DNA of 48,000 bases from an uncultured Microbulbifer sp. (lineage in GTDB: Bacteria; Pseudomonadota; Gammaproteobacteria; Pseudomonadales; Cellvibrionaceae), in the NCBI RefSeq assembly GCF_913055755.1, contig NZ_CAJXKH010000016.1:1-48000 (forward strand), given 5' to 3'. The notes under the pieces were generated by a model, which worked only from the letters and a program-made list of their open reading frames with translations, was not told the DNA's origin and ran no database searches. The translations under genes were made by a program, and so were the position numbers. Of the stretch, positions 9,049-17,965 are shown piece after piece. Every line of letters begins with the position of its first letter. Within the stretch, counting starts at the first letter, position 1.

Positions 9049-9063
9049 GGAATAAAATATTTT
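9049..9063 (-). promoter_or_regulatory. weak copy of the GGAATA-N3-TATTCC palindrome
   Basis: GGAATAAAATATTTT matches 10 of the 12 specified positions of the palindrome found across the murein locus. It lies 65 bases upstream of the TonB receptor 1 start. The surroundings are AT-rich, so chance is not excluded. Confidence 0.4.
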
Positions 9064-9208
9064 TAAATGGACGTTCGGTCAAGAATTATTTATGTGTATG
9101 TAGGGGGGTGAATACTATTTCCCGGTTTTGGCGCGAAAATCGTCACAGTCCGCTACAGGTGGTGGGTTGGCGGTACAGGGCTGGTGATGGCAGGCTGGGA
9201 GAAGAGTA

Positions 9209-9256
9209 GGGCAGGAGATAGGCAGGGCAGGAGATAGGCAGGGCAGGAGATAGATA
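9209..9256. repeat. three tandem 16-bp repeats
   Basis: The unit GGGCAGGAGATAGGCA is present twice exactly (9209-9224, 9225-9240) and a third time with changes only at its end (9241-9256). It lies in the non-coding stretch between the TonB receptor promoter and the fdxA terminator (9064-9311), where I see nothing else. Confidence 0.85.
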
Positions 9257-9311
9257 GTCACCCGGCCGGAATTTGTACGAGACCACTTGTCGGGAGGCCA
9301 GTGTGATGCAC

Positions 9312-9340
9312 AAAAAAACCGCCCTGAGCAGGCGGTTTTT
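9312..9340. terminator. terminator after fdxA, possibly bidirectional
   Basis: AAAAACCGCC and GGCGGTTTTT pair around a CTGAGCA loop, with A on one side and T on the other. It sits 35 bases past the fdxA stop on the minus strand and could end transcripts from either side. Confidence 0.8.
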
Positions 9341-9374
9341 GATATTGCTCTTTTGTCAGACTGACGGGCGTGTT

Positions 9375-9698
9375 TCAGCGCTCCAGATACTGCAGCTTGC
9401 CTTTTACTCCGTCCCACTCCTCGGCATCCGGCAGTGAGTCTTTTTTCTCGGTGATATTGGGCCACACCTCGGCCAGTTCCGCGTTCAGCTCGATATATTC
9501 CTGCTGATCGTCCGGCACCTCGTCTTCGGAGAAAATGGCGTTGGCCGGGCACTCCGGTTCACACAGGGCGCAGTCAATACATTCGTCCGGGTGGATGACG
9601 AGGAAGTTGGGGCCTTCGTAGAAGCAGTCTACCGGGCAGACCTCCACGCAGTCCGTGTATTTGCACTTGATGCAGTTTTCCCCAATTACGAATGTCAT
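9375..9698 (-). CDS. fdxA: seven-iron ferredoxin FdxA
   Basis: A 107-residue ferredoxin, the exact usual length. The cysteines C9, C12, C17, C21 and C25, with a second group at C40, C43, C46 and C50 ([14 protein letters not shown]), fit one [3Fe-4S] and one [4Fe-4S] cluster, as in Azotobacter ferredoxin I. The C-terminal [15 protein letters not shown] tail is also family-specific. The start at 9698 begins the conserved [13 protein letters not shown]; extension upstream has no family support. It is a cytoplasmic electron carrier. It lies downstream of mutS on the same strand, an arrangement also known in Pseudomonas. Confidence 0.96.
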   Translation of the reverse strand: MTFVIGENCIKCKYTDCVEVCPVDCFYEGPNFLVIHPDECIDCALCEPECPANAIFSEDEVPDDQQEYIELNAELAEVWPNITEKKDSLPDAEEWDGVKGKLQYLER

Positions 9699-9844
9699 GC
9701 TTGTCCCTCTATCGTACAGCGGCTTACCTGGTCGGCCCGTTAACCCGGCAGTGGCTGCATAGGCCCCCTGCGGGTAGAAAGCAGCGGATTTTAGCAATTA
9801 CTGGCGCGAATTGTAGTGGCTTTTGAGTCAAATTGGTTGGGTAC

Positions 9845-12514
9845 TTATAACAAATTGCGCAGGGCATAGAGCTGCTCCAGCGCCTGGCGCGGTGTCATGT
9901 CGTCCGGATCCAGGGCCTCGAGGGCCTCTACCGCCGGGTGCGGTGCGCTGCCGAACAGGTCTACCTGGGCCGGGGCTGGGGCTGGGGTTTTTGCGATGGG
10001 TGCCGGGGGCGCTGCTGGCACCGGCTCCGGTTCTGCTGCGGGTTCCGGTTTTGGGGGGGACGGCTGCAGGCCGGGACCGGAATCGCGCGTGGTGTGGCCC
10101 GCTTCCAGGGCGGCCAGTCGCGCCTTGGCTTCTTCCAGAACTTCCTGCGGGATACCCGCCAGCTTGGCCACCTGCAGCCCGTAACTCTTGGAGGCGGGGC
10201 CCTCCTGGATACGGTGCAGGAACACGATGGAATCCCCGTGTTCGGTGGCATTCAGGTGGATGTTCGCCGCCTCCGGGCACTGTTGCGGCAGCTCGGTGAG
10301 TTCGAAATAGTGGGTGGCGAACAGGGTAAAGGCGCGCACCCGCTCGGCCAGGAAATGGGCGCAGGCCCAGGCCAGCGAGAGGCCGTCGTAGGTGCTGGTG
10401 CCGCGGCCGATCTCGTCCATCAGGATCAGGCTGTGCTCGCTGGCGTTGCGCAGGATATTGGCGGTCTCGGTCATTTCCACCATAAAGGTGGAGCGGCCAC
10501 CGGCCAGGTCGTCGGCGCTGCCGATGCGGGTAAAGATGCGGTCCAGCAGGCCGATGCGCGCACTGTCCGCGGGCACGAAGCTGCCGCAGTGGGCGAGCAG
10601 GGCGATCAGTGCGGTCTGGCGCATATAGGTAGACTTACCGCCCATGTTCGGGCCGGTAATCACCAGCATGCGGCGGGACTCGTGCAGGTCGATGTCGTTG
10701 GCCACAAACGGGTCGTCCAGCACCTGCTCTACCACCGGGTGGCGGCCGCCTTCCACGTGAATACCGGGCTGTTCGGACAGTTCCGGCTGCGCCAGGCGCA
10801 GCTGGTCTGCGCGCTCGGCCATATTGGCCAGTACGTCCAGTTGCGATACCGCGGCGGCGGCGGTCTGCAGTTCCGCCAGGTGTTCATTGAGGGTGGTGAT
10901 CAGCTCCTCGTACAGGAACTTCTCCCGGGCCAGCGCGCGGCTCTTGGCCGACAGCGCCTTGTCCTCGAACTCTTTCAGTTCCGGGGTGATAAAGCGCTCG
11001 GCATTTTTCAGGGTCTGGCGGCGGATATAGTCCGCGGGGGCCTTGTCGCTCTGGCCGCGGCTGATTTCGATAAAGTAGCCGTGCACCCGGTTGTACCCGA
11101 CCTTGAGGGTAGGGATGCCGGTGCGCTCTTTTTCCCGGGTTTCCAGTTGCACCAAATAGTCGCCGGCGTTTTCACTGATGCCGCGCAGCTCGTCCAGCTC
11201 GTCGTCGAAGCCCTCCGCAATCACCCCGCCATCGCGGATTACCACCGGTGGGTTTTCCACGATGGCGCGCTGCAGCAGTTCCACGGTTTGTGGCCACTCA
11301 CCCATTTCTGTTCCCAGCTGTGCCAGCAGTGCCGCATCCGCCTCACTCAGCTGGCGCTGCAACTCCGGGAACTGGGACAGCGACATACCGAGGCGGGACA
11401 GGTCCCGCGGGCGCGCGGAGCGCAGGGCCAGGCGGCCGAGGATACGTTCCATATCGCCGATGGGCTTCAGTGCCTCCCGCAGGGGTTCGAAACGGTAGTC
11501 ACTGATCAGGGCGGAGATGGCCTGTTGGCGGCCCTGCAGGGTGTGCAGGTTACGCAGCGGGTTGTTCAGCCAGCGGCGCAGCAAACGGCTGCCCATGGCG
11601 GTTTTACAGGCATCAAAAACCGAGAGCAGGGTATTGTCGTCGCCGCCGTTGAGGTTGGTGTCGATCTCCAGGTTGCGGCGGCTGGCCGGGTCCAGGGCCA
11701 CGGTGTCTTCGCTGCGCTCGGTGCGCAGGGTGCGAATATGGGGCAGCTCGGTACGCTGGGTGTCGCGGGCGTACTGCAGCAGGCAACCGGCGGCACACAG
11801 GGCCGCGTGCATATGGCTGCAGCCGAAGGCCTCAAGATCCATGGTGCCGAACTGGCGGTTCAGCAGCCGCAGCGCACTCTCCAGATCGAACTCCCAGGGG
11901 GCGCGGCGGCGCATGCCCGGGCGGCGCTCGATTTCCGCGGGCAGGGTCAGGTCTTCGGATACCAGCAGTTCGGTCGGGCTGTAGCGCTGTACCTGTTCCG
12001 CCAGGGCTTCCAGTGTTTCCACTTCCTGCACCGCGAAATGGCCGGTACCCACGTCCAGCAGGGCCAGGCCGAACTTGTCGCCCACCAGTACCGTCGCCGC
12101 CAGCAGATTGTCCCGGCGCTCGTTCAGCAGCGCCTCGTCGGTGACCGTGCCCGGGGTGACGATGCGCACCACCTTGCGTTCCACCGGTCCCTTGCTGGTG
12201 GCCGGATCGCCGATCTGTTCGGCAATCGCAACGGATACCCCGGCCTTGATCAGCCGCGCCAGATAGCCCTCCGCCGCGTGATAGGGGATACCGGCCATGG
12301 GAATCGGCTGTCCGCCGGACTTGCCGCGGGCGGTGAGGGTCACGTCCAGCAGTTCGGAGGCGCGCTTGGCGTCGTCGTAGAACAGCTCGTAGAAGTCCCC
12401 CATGCGGTAGAACACCAGCTCCTGGGGGTGCTCGGCCTTGATGCGCAGGTACTGCTGCATCATCGGGGTGTGTTCGACTTTATTGTTCTGGGACGGCGAG
12501 GCGGTTGCGGACAT
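9845..12514 (-). CDS. mutS: DNA mismatch repair protein MutS
   Basis: An 889-residue protein (853 in E. coli). The mismatch-binding N-terminal domain shows [28 protein letters not shown], including the Phe-x-Glu mismatch wedge in GDFYELF. The ATPase end has the Walker A motif [26 protein letters not shown] and a [13 protein letters not shown] segment. The extra length is a proline/alanine-rich linker near the C-terminus that carries QVDLF at about residue 850, a good beta-clamp binding motif. The start at 12514 gives a normal N-terminus ([11 protein letters not shown]); the frame stays open farther upstream but without similarity. It recognises mismatches and recruits MutL. No mutL is in the window. 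Confidence 0.97.
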   Translation of the reverse strand: MSATASPSQNNKVEHTPMMQQYLRIKAEHPQELVFYRMGDFYELFYDDAKRASELLDVTLTARGKSGGQPIPMAGIPYHAAEGYLARLIKAGVSVAIAEQIGDPATSKGPVERKVVRIVTPGTVTDEALLNERRDNLLAATVLVGDKFGLALLDVGTGHFAVQEVETLEALAEQVQRYSPTELLVSEDLTLPAEIERRPGMRRRAPWEFDLESALRLLNRQFGTMDLEAFGCSHMHAALCAAGCLLQYARDTQRTELPHIRTLRTERSEDTVALDPASRRNLEIDTNLNGGDDNTLLSVFDACKTAMGSRLLRRWLNNPLRNLHTLQGRQQAISALISDYRFEPLREALKPIGDMERILGRLALRSARPRDLSRLGMSLSQFPELQRQLSEADAALLAQLGTEMGEWPQTVELLQRAIVENPPVVIRDGGVIAEGFDDELDELRGISENAGDYLVQLETREKERTGIPTLKVGYNRVHGYFIEISRGQSDKAPADYIRRQTLKNAERFITPELKEFEDKALSAKSRALAREKFLYEELITTLNEHLAELQTAAAAVSQLDVLANMAERADQLRLAQPELSEQPGIHVEGGRHPVVEQVLDDPFVANDIDLHESRRMLVITGPNMGGKSTYMRQTALIALLAHCGSFVPADSARIGLLDRIFTRIGSADDLAGGRSTFMVEMTETANILRNASEHSLILMDEIGRGTSTYDGLSLAWACAHFLAERVRAFTLFATHYFELTELPQQCPEAANIHLNATEHGDSIVFLHRIQEGPASKSYGLQVAKLAGIPQEVLEEAKARLAALEAGHTTRDSGPGLQPSPPKPEPAAEPEPVPAAPPAPIAKTPAPAPAQVDLFGSAPHPAVEALEALDPDDMTPRQALEQLYALRNLL

Positions 12515-12664
12515 GTAGGGAAAAATCTTTTTAAAACAATAGGTTAGTTTTTCTGGGGCGCCGCCGGTTGCGGCTGTGGGCCACCTGTTGCGGGAGGCCC
12601 AGATAGGCGAGAGAGGATACCAAAGGCGCGGGGGAAGAACTATCGAACTGGTTGGTCGAATGGT

Positions 12665-12708
12665 CTGCCCCCGCGCCCGGCTGCTGAATCGCCGGGCGCC
12701 GGGGGCAG
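12665..12708. terminator. long GC hairpin between ppnN and mutS
   Basis: Two arms of 17-18 bases (CTGCCCCCGCGCCCGGC and its complement with one bulge) flank a 9-base loop, 31 bases past the ppnN stop. There is no T-run, so it may be a weak or factor-dependent terminator, or an RNA-stabilising structure. Confidence 0.5.
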
Positions 12709-12738
12709 GCACACAGTGGGGCACGAGGCCCCGAGGGG

Positions 12739-14112
12739 TCAGTCCCTGCAGATCTGATAGCAGGGCTTGTATTCCGTGCCTGGCAGTTTCATCCGCTGCT
12801 GTTTGACAAAAGAGTCCAGCAGGGTGTCCATGCTGTGCATGAGCGCGGGATCGCCGCACAGCTCATAGGGTCCATTTTTCTCCACGTTGCGAATACCCTC
12901 GTCCTTCACATTGCCGGAAACGATGCCGGAAAACGCCCGCCGCAGGTTGGCGGCGAGCAGGTAGGGCGCCTGGTTTTTGTGCAGTGCGAGATCGCGCATG
13001 TTTTTGTGGGTGGGTGCAAACGGCCGCTGGAACTCGGTGGAGACTTTCAGTTGCCAGTTGAAATAATAGGCATCGCCGGTTTCCTTGCGGTGCTCGCGCA
13101 CTTTCTGGATACCCGCAGCCATCTGCCGTGCGACTTCCTTTGGGTCGTCGATAATGATCTGGTAGCGGGACCTGGCGGTCTCGCCGAGTGTACTGGCGAT
13201 AAACTGATCGATGCGGATAAAGTATTCCGCCGCGCTGGCGGGGCCGGTAAAGATCAGCGGGAACGGCTGCTGCCTGTTGTCTTCGTGCAGCAGAATGCCC
13301 AGCAGGTACAGTATTTCTTCCGCAGTACCGGCGCCGCCGGGAAATACGATGATGCCGTGGCCGGTGCGCACAAATGCCTCCAGGCGCTTCTCGATGTCGG
13401 GCATGATCACCAGCTGGTTGACGATGGGGTTGGGCGCTTCTGCCGCAATGATGCCCGGTTCGGAAATGCCGAGATACTGGCCGTGCCGGTCGCGCTGCTT
13501 GGCGTGGCCAATGGTTGCGCCTTTCATCGGCCCTTTCATGGCCCCCGGGCCACAGCCGGTGCAGATATCCAGGTGTCGCAGGGCCAGTTCGTAGCCCACC
13601 TGCTTGGTGTAATCGTATTCCTCGCGGGAGATGGAGTGCCCGCCCCAGCACACCACCAGTCTCGGTGTGCGATCCCGGTCAAAAGTGCCCGCATTGCGGA
13701 GGATATGGAACACCGCATCGGTAACACCCTGCGCGGATACCAGGTCGTAGCGCGGGTCGCCGGTGATTTCGCTGTTCACATAGATGATGTCCCTAAGCAC
13801 CGCGAACAGGTGTTCGGCGATACCGCGGATCATCTTGCCGTCGACAAACGCCGTTTCGGGCGCGTTCGACACCTTGAGTTTGACGCTGCGTTCTGTTGGC
13901 ATCACGGAGATATCAAAATCCGCATACCGCTCCAGTAGCTCCTTGCCGTCGTCCATATAGTTTCCGCAGTTGAGCACCGCCAGGGCGCAGTTGCGGAAAA
14001 CCTGGTAGAGGGGACCGCGGCTTTCGTCGGTGAGTTTGTGGATCTCGTACTTGGTCAGGATATCGAACTGTCCGGTTGGCGATACCTGTGCATCGACGAC
14101 TTCATTGGACAT
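12739..14112 (-). CDS. ppnN: nucleotide 5'-monophosphate nucleosidase PpnN (LOG family)
   Basis: A 457-residue protein, matching E. coli PpnN/YgdH (454). It splits the N-glycosidic bond of purine and pyrimidine monophosphates to release the base and ribose 5-phosphate, and is a known (p)ppGpp target. The N-terminal domain is followed by the lysine-decarboxylase-like (LOG) core, with [26 protein letters not shown] and the signature [20 protein letters not shown]-terminal domain completes the family architecture. The start at 14112 ([12 protein letters not shown]) is chosen by family length. It is a housekeeping gene at the left edge of the murein locus, and is divergent from nagZ. A small inverted repeat (CTAAAT-gcgt-ATTTAG, 14129-14144) lies just upstream. 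Confidence 0.93.
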   Translation of the reverse strand: MSNEVVDAQVSPTGQFDILTKYEIHKLTDESRGPLYQVFRNCALAVLNCGNYMDDGKELLERYADFDISVMPTERSVKLKVSNAPETAFVDGKMIRGIAEHLFAVLRDIIYVNSEITGDPRYDLVSAQGVTDAVFHILRNAGTFDRDRTPRLVVCWGGHSISREEYDYTKQVGYELALRHLDICTGCGPGAMKGPMKGATIGHAKQRDRHGQYLGISEPGIIAAEAPNPIVNQLVIMPDIEKRLEAFVRTGHGIIVFPGGAGTAEEILYLLGILLHEDNRQQPFPLIFTGPASAAEYFIRIDQFIASTLGETARSRYQIIIDDPKEVARQMAAGIQKVREHRKETGDAYYFNWQLKVSTEFQRPFAPTHKNMRDLALHKNQAPYLLAANLRRAFSGIVSGNVKDEGIRNVEKNGPYELCGDPALMHSMDTLLDSFVKQQRMKLPGTEYKPCYQICRD

Positions 14113-14329
14113 GTAAACCCCCGTAACGCTAAATGCGTATTTAGTAATAGACGTGCCATGCTTGGGACACGGGCCGAGACAAGCTGGGCTGAGACAAGTA
14201 TTGCATACCGGAGCCGGAAGCCTGGCCTGCCTTGCCAATGCAAAAGGCCGTGGTTGCGGACTAGGCTGATTGCAGAACTGACCGGGGTGAATCGTCACCG
14301 CGTATAGCCGGAGCTTGCCTGTCCGGACT

Positions 14330-14344
14330 GGAATAAATTATTCT
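14330..14344 (+). promoter_or_regulatory. palindromic operator before the NagZ-type gene
   Basis: GGAATAAATTATTCT matches 11 of the 12 defined positions of GGAATA-N3-TATTCC. It lies 13-37 bases before the possible starts of the hexosaminidase gene. This is the spacing expected of a repressor site overlapping the promoter or transcript start. Confidence 0.7.
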
Positions 14345-14381
14345 GGCCTGAAGAATAATGGTTAATGGAATATCGACCTGT

Positions 14382-16334
14382 ATGAAGATCCTGCTGCGCC
14401 CGGTGCTGGTTACTTTTTCTGCACTTGCCCTTACTTTGTCCACCGCCTGCTCCGATAATTCCCGTGAAACTCGCGAGGAGAGCGATACTGTTGCAAGCGG
14501 AACCCCGTTGAGCCTGCGGGAAAAAATTGCCCAGAAAATCATGCTGGATATCCGCTTCTATTGCGCCGACGGGGCACAATCAGCGGAGGGAACCCCGCAC
14601 TCGCCACACTGCGACCAGCCCGTGACCAGCCTGCTCCCGGCACTGGGGGAAATGATCCGGCGAACCGGTGTGGGCGGCATCATCCTGTTCGCGGACAATC
14701 TGCAAGACAGCGCCCAGATAGTGGGGCTGAACCGGTCCCTGCAGGAGGCGGCCGCCAAATCCGCATCACGCACACCGTTGCTGATCGGTATCGACCAGGA
14801 GGGCGGTCGTGTCAACCGCCTGCCGCGAGCGGAGGCAGCAGCCTTTGCTGGCAATATGGCGATTGGTGCCACCTATCCTCATCACGGTGAGCACTTTGCT
14901 GCGGCCACCGCCGAGGTGATGGCGGACCAGCTGCGGGTGCTCGGCTTCAACGTCAATTTTGCGCCGACTCTCGACGTGAACAGCAACCCGGAAAACCCCG
15001 TAATCAACGTGCGCTCCTACGCCGAAACCCCCGAGATTGTGGCGGACCTTGGTGCTGCCAGCGTGGCCGCGTTCCAGCGCCAGGGTATCGCTGCCACGGT
15101 AAAACATTTCCCGGGGCACGGAGATACCAGCGTGGACAGCCATACCGGCTTGCCGCGGGTAGAACGCACCCTGGACAAGGCTAATGCGATAGATTTGCTG
15201 CCTTTCGCCCGGGTCATCGAGCAGTCGCAGCCGGCACTGACCATGACCGCCCATATCCAGTATCCCGCCCTCGACAACACCACTCTGCGCTCCCGCTCGG
15301 GTGAGCAGGTACTGGTGCCCGCGACCCTGTCCCACAAGATATTGACCGAGCTGCTGCGGGAACAGATGGGATATCAGGGCGTGATCGTAACGGATGCGAT
15401 GGATATGGCAGGTATCAGCGATTATTTTTCCGCGGCCGATGCGGTGGTGAAAACCTTTGCCGCCGGTGCGGATATCGCGCTGATGCCGGTAAAAATTCGC
15501 TACCCGGAAGATTTATACCGCGTGGACGAGATTATCGACCGGGTTGAGAACGCCGTGGCCAGCGGCGAACTGTCTTCCGAATTGCTGGATGCCTCGGTAC
15601 GGCGAGTATTGAAGCTCAAGCAGGAATTCGTCGACCCGGCATGGGTGCAGCAGGACCAGGAATCTGCAGTCGCCAGTGCGCAAAGCCTGCTGGCAACACC
15701 GGCCCATAGAACCCTCGCCCGCGAACTTGCCACCGCCGCCCTTACCGCGGTGTCCCGTCCCGATACGGCGAAATTGCCAGTGATCGATGTCGGTACCAAA
15801 CATGTGCAGGTGTTGGCGCCCAATCTCGCGGTGGGGGAGGCGTTCAAGGTGGCCTTGTCGGCCGTGACCGCTGCTGAAATTGAAGTGCTGGATCCGGCGA
15901 CTGCCAGTGAAACCGTCGCGCGACGACCTGCGGAGGCACTGGTAGTGGCGAGTATTGTGCCGGCGGAGAGCGCGGTGGAACTTGGAGGTGCGGAAGATCT
16001 TGAGCGGCCGCGTAAACCATTGCGCAGCCTGTCAGTAGCGGAACTCTACGACGTCTACCGGGACAGTATGCTGACAGTTCGTCAGCGCGGAGGAAAAACT
16101 GTATTCGTCAGTATGCGTTCCCCCTATGAAGCGGCGCGCTTTACAGAGTTCGCGGACATGCGGCTGGCCAGTTACGATTACAAGGCATTTATCGATGCCG
16201 ATAACCAGATGCACGGCCCCGTGTATCGGGCGCTCGCGGAAGCTCTAGTCAGTCGGGAGTTACCGCAGGGGCAACTCCCGGTCACGGTTGCGCCCGTGGG
16301 CGCAACTGGTGCAACGATTGCTGGAAGCAAGTGA
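14382..16334 (+). CDS. nagZ: exported beta-N-acetylhexosaminidase, NagZ type (GH3 lipoprotein)
   Basis: A 650-residue GH3 enzyme expected to remove GlcNAc from the non-reducing end of murein fragments. The N-terminus MKILLRPVLVTFSALALTLSTAC is a lipoprotein signal with lipobox LSTAC. The TIM-barrel domain shows GIDQEGGRVNRLP, the NagZ hallmark KHFPGHGDTSVDSH (from K241; its Asp-His dyad is the acid/base) and the nucleophile region VTDAMDM (about D338). A second domain of about 250 residues follows, as in two-domain NagZ of Bacillus and Bacteroidetes but not the short cytosolic 341-residue E. coli enzyme. The start at 14382 gives a normal lipoprotein signal; ATG 14358 in frame is the alternative. 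The palindromic operator lies just upstream. It likely acts in the periplasm on imported muropeptides. Confidence 0.93.
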   Translation: MKILLRPVLVTFSALALTLSTACSDNSRETREESDTVASGTPLSLREKIAQKIMLDIRFYCADGAQSAEGTPHSPHCDQPVTSLLPALGEMIRRTGVGGIILFADNLQDSAQIVGLNRSLQEAAAKSASRTPLLIGIDQEGGRVNRLPRAEAAAFAGNMAIGATYPHHGEHFAAATAEVMADQLRVLGFNVNFAPTLDVNSNPENPVINVRSYAETPEIVADLGAASVAAFQRQGIAATVKHFPGHGDTSVDSHTGLPRVERTLDKANAIDLLPFARVIEQSQPALTMTAHIQYPALDNTTLRSRSGEQVLVPATLSHKILTELLREQMGYQGVIVTDAMDMAGISDYFSAADAVVKTFAAGADIALMPVKIRYPEDLYRVDEIIDRVENAVASGELSSELLDASVRRVLKLKQEFVDPAWVQQDQESAVASAQSLLATPAHRTLARELATAALTAVSRPDTAKLPVIDVGTKHVQVLAPNLAVGEAFKVALSAVTAAEIEVLDPATASETVARRPAEALVVASIVPAESAVELGGAEDLERPRKPLRSLSVAELYDVYRDSMLTVRQRGGKTVFVSMRSPYEAARFTEFADMRLASYDYKAFIDADNQMHGPVYRALAEALVSRELPQGQLPVTVAPVGATGATIAGSK

Positions 16335-16408
16335 CCAGGCACTACTTGGCCGGATAGCTTGTAGTTAACTGTTTTTTTACCGCTGTGTGTTGATTGTCGG
16401 GTGCGATA

Positions 16409-17371
16409 TCAATCGCGCCCGACCACGTCCTGCTGTTGAATGCTGGGGTAGCGGCTCAGCTTTTGCGGAAAATATTTTTCCAGCAGCGCGAGTAAAATCG
16501 CTCGCGTCTGATTGTCCACCTCACCATCTGCTTTCCACGGCCGGAAATGGAATTGAAAGGCCCGGGTATAGAGGCTGATTTCTTCCTCGCTGGCGGTTTC
16601 GGGGTCTATGCCGTAACCGTAATCTGCAAGCCACTGGGCGAAACGCCTGCGCACACTGTCCGCATCGCTGGTGGTATTGCCATCCAGGTATTCCAGGTGG
16701 CGCTCGACGGTGGCGTCATCGTACCAGGCGCCGATGCCTGCTTCCGCCAGCTTTTGCCAGGGGAATTTGGGGCCGGGATCGATTTTATAGTGCGGGATAA
16801 TATCGCCGTGGCCGATAACCCGGGTGGGGGTGATATCCGGATAGCGCGCGAGAATATCTCTGGACAGCGCAATGACCAGGTCAATCTGTTCGGGATCAAA
16901 CTCCGGGAAAAAACACACGGCCTCCGGTTCCGCACCGGGGGAGGACTCGGGGGGCGGCTCACAGTGGGCTGTATTGACGATTTCGATTCCGATGGAGTGG
17001 TCATTCAGCTGGCTGCGATCTTCCCAGGCGCTCCTGCCCGCGTGCCAGGCACGGCGATATTCATCCACCAGCTGGTACACCCGCAGGTCATCGTGGGGAT
17101 AGCTGGGATCATTATTCTCCGGTACCAGGTAATGGGAGCTCACCGGTGACGAGCTGGGCTGGGTCAAAACCCTCAGGGATGTCCCAAAATCGATGGCGGT
17201 AAAGTGCAACACCAGAAAGCGCACGCGCTCGCTGGCATTTTTGGATGGCACTACTTCGATGTCATAAGCATCACTCTGGTGATTCATGCCGCTGCTGGCG
17301 CAGCCGGATAGGCCCAGTGCGGCCAGGAATAGTATCGGGGAGACACTGGTGAGGAGTTTGGGGGGAATCAT
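16409..17371 (-). CDS. N-acetylmuramoyl-L-alanine amidase, AmiD-like lipoprotein
   Basis: A 320-residue zinc amidase of the Amidase_2 family, expected to cut the MurNAc-L-Ala bond. A lipoprotein signal ends in LSGC (C24). The first zinc histidine lies in FLVLHFTA; the other ligands are in VIGHGDIIPHYKIDPGPKFPW (histidine and the aspartate before PGP). The substrate loop HSIGIEIVN is typical of AmpD/AmiD. The C-terminal 90 residues look like a peptidoglycan-binding domain (FAQWLADYGY...LYTRAFQFHFRP...NQTRAILLALLEKYFP), as in E. coli AmiD (276 residues). The ATG at 17371 has GGAAGG at good spacing; ATG 17377 would touch the SD. It is convergent with nagZ. An operator copy lies 142 bases upstream. 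Confidence 0.92.
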   Translation of the reverse strand: MIPPKLLTSVSPILFLAALGLSGCASSGMNHQSDAYDIEVVPSKNASERVRFLVLHFTAIDFGTSLRVLTQPSSSPVSSHYLVPENNDPSYPHDDLRVYQLVDEYRRAWHAGRSAWEDRSQLNDHSIGIEIVNTAHCEPPPESSPGAEPEAVCFFPEFDPEQIDLVIALSRDILARYPDITPTRVIGHGDIIPHYKIDPGPKFPWQKLAEAGIGAWYDDATVERHLEYLDGNTTSDADSVRRRFAQWLADYGYGIDPETASEEEISLYTRAFQFHFRPWKADGEVDNQTRAILLALLEKYFPQKLSRYPSIQQQDVVGRD

Positions 17372-17512
17372 AGGCATCCTTCCGCCGAGTCAGGTGTTCG
17401 GCCTTTGCCGCGCCTTGGCCGTTGTTGAGTTCCGCTGCCTTTTTTATTTCTGCAATACAGCAGCAGCTTCTGTCCGATGTCCGATCAGAGGACACTTTCC
17501 CTTGAGATTGTA

Positions 17513-17527
17513 CAAATAAATTATTCT
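17513..17527 (-). promoter_or_regulatory. palindromic operator before the amidase gene
   Basis: CAAATAAATTATTCT keeps 9 of 12 defined positions of GGAATA-N3-TATTCC and matches the nagZ copy (14330) at 13 of 15 positions. It lies upstream of the amidase gene, within the 594-base divergent region 17372-17965 shared with TonB receptor 2. Confidence 0.5.
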
Positions 17528-17790
17528 TGATTTCCAGGCGTTTGGGAATTTTTTAGGCGGGGTGGGGGATGGCAGGCGCAGGGAAGCTTTTTGTGCCAGC
17601 GGGTCTGATGCCCCATTATTCCAGCTATTCGTCCGTCACTCATCGCGCTGTTTAATTTTTGACCTGCAAGGATGAGTCTGGCGTCATCGGTGTGACATTT
17701 GTGACAATTTGCCCATTGTGGGAATTATTTCTTGAATTTTTTATGATTTTCTTCTCGCACTTCAGGAATTTTTTCAGCAGAATGAACTCA

Positions 17791-17805
17791 GGAATATCTT
17801 ATTCC
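17791..17805 (+). promoter_or_regulatory. palindromic operator before TonB receptor 2
   Basis: GGAATATCTTATTCC is a perfect match to GGAATA-N3-TATTCC. It lies 160 bases before the receptor start, in an AT-rich stretch. The rest of 17372-17965 also holds a direct repeat of TGTGACA (17692-17707) but no credible gene. Confidence 0.75.
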
Positions 17806-17965
17806 ATGCGGCTGATATAGATGCGTATATTTTATCAGTCGGGTCGTTTACTAGATCGACTGAAGAACAAAAATAACCATTGTATTAGGCGCTGATGGGA
17901 ATTTTGGTGACGAGTCCAAATTTCCCCTTAGGGGATAAACACAATAAAAGCCTGGGAGGCCATCC

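Noticed and set aside
9938..12547. Very long open frame opposite mutS
   Set aside because: It is the antisense shadow of mutS; the sequence is unlike any known protein and mutS is certain.
17692..17707. CRP-type site before TonB receptor 2
   Set aside because: It is a direct repeat of TGTGACA, not the TGTGA-N6-TCACA inverted repeat needed for CRP.
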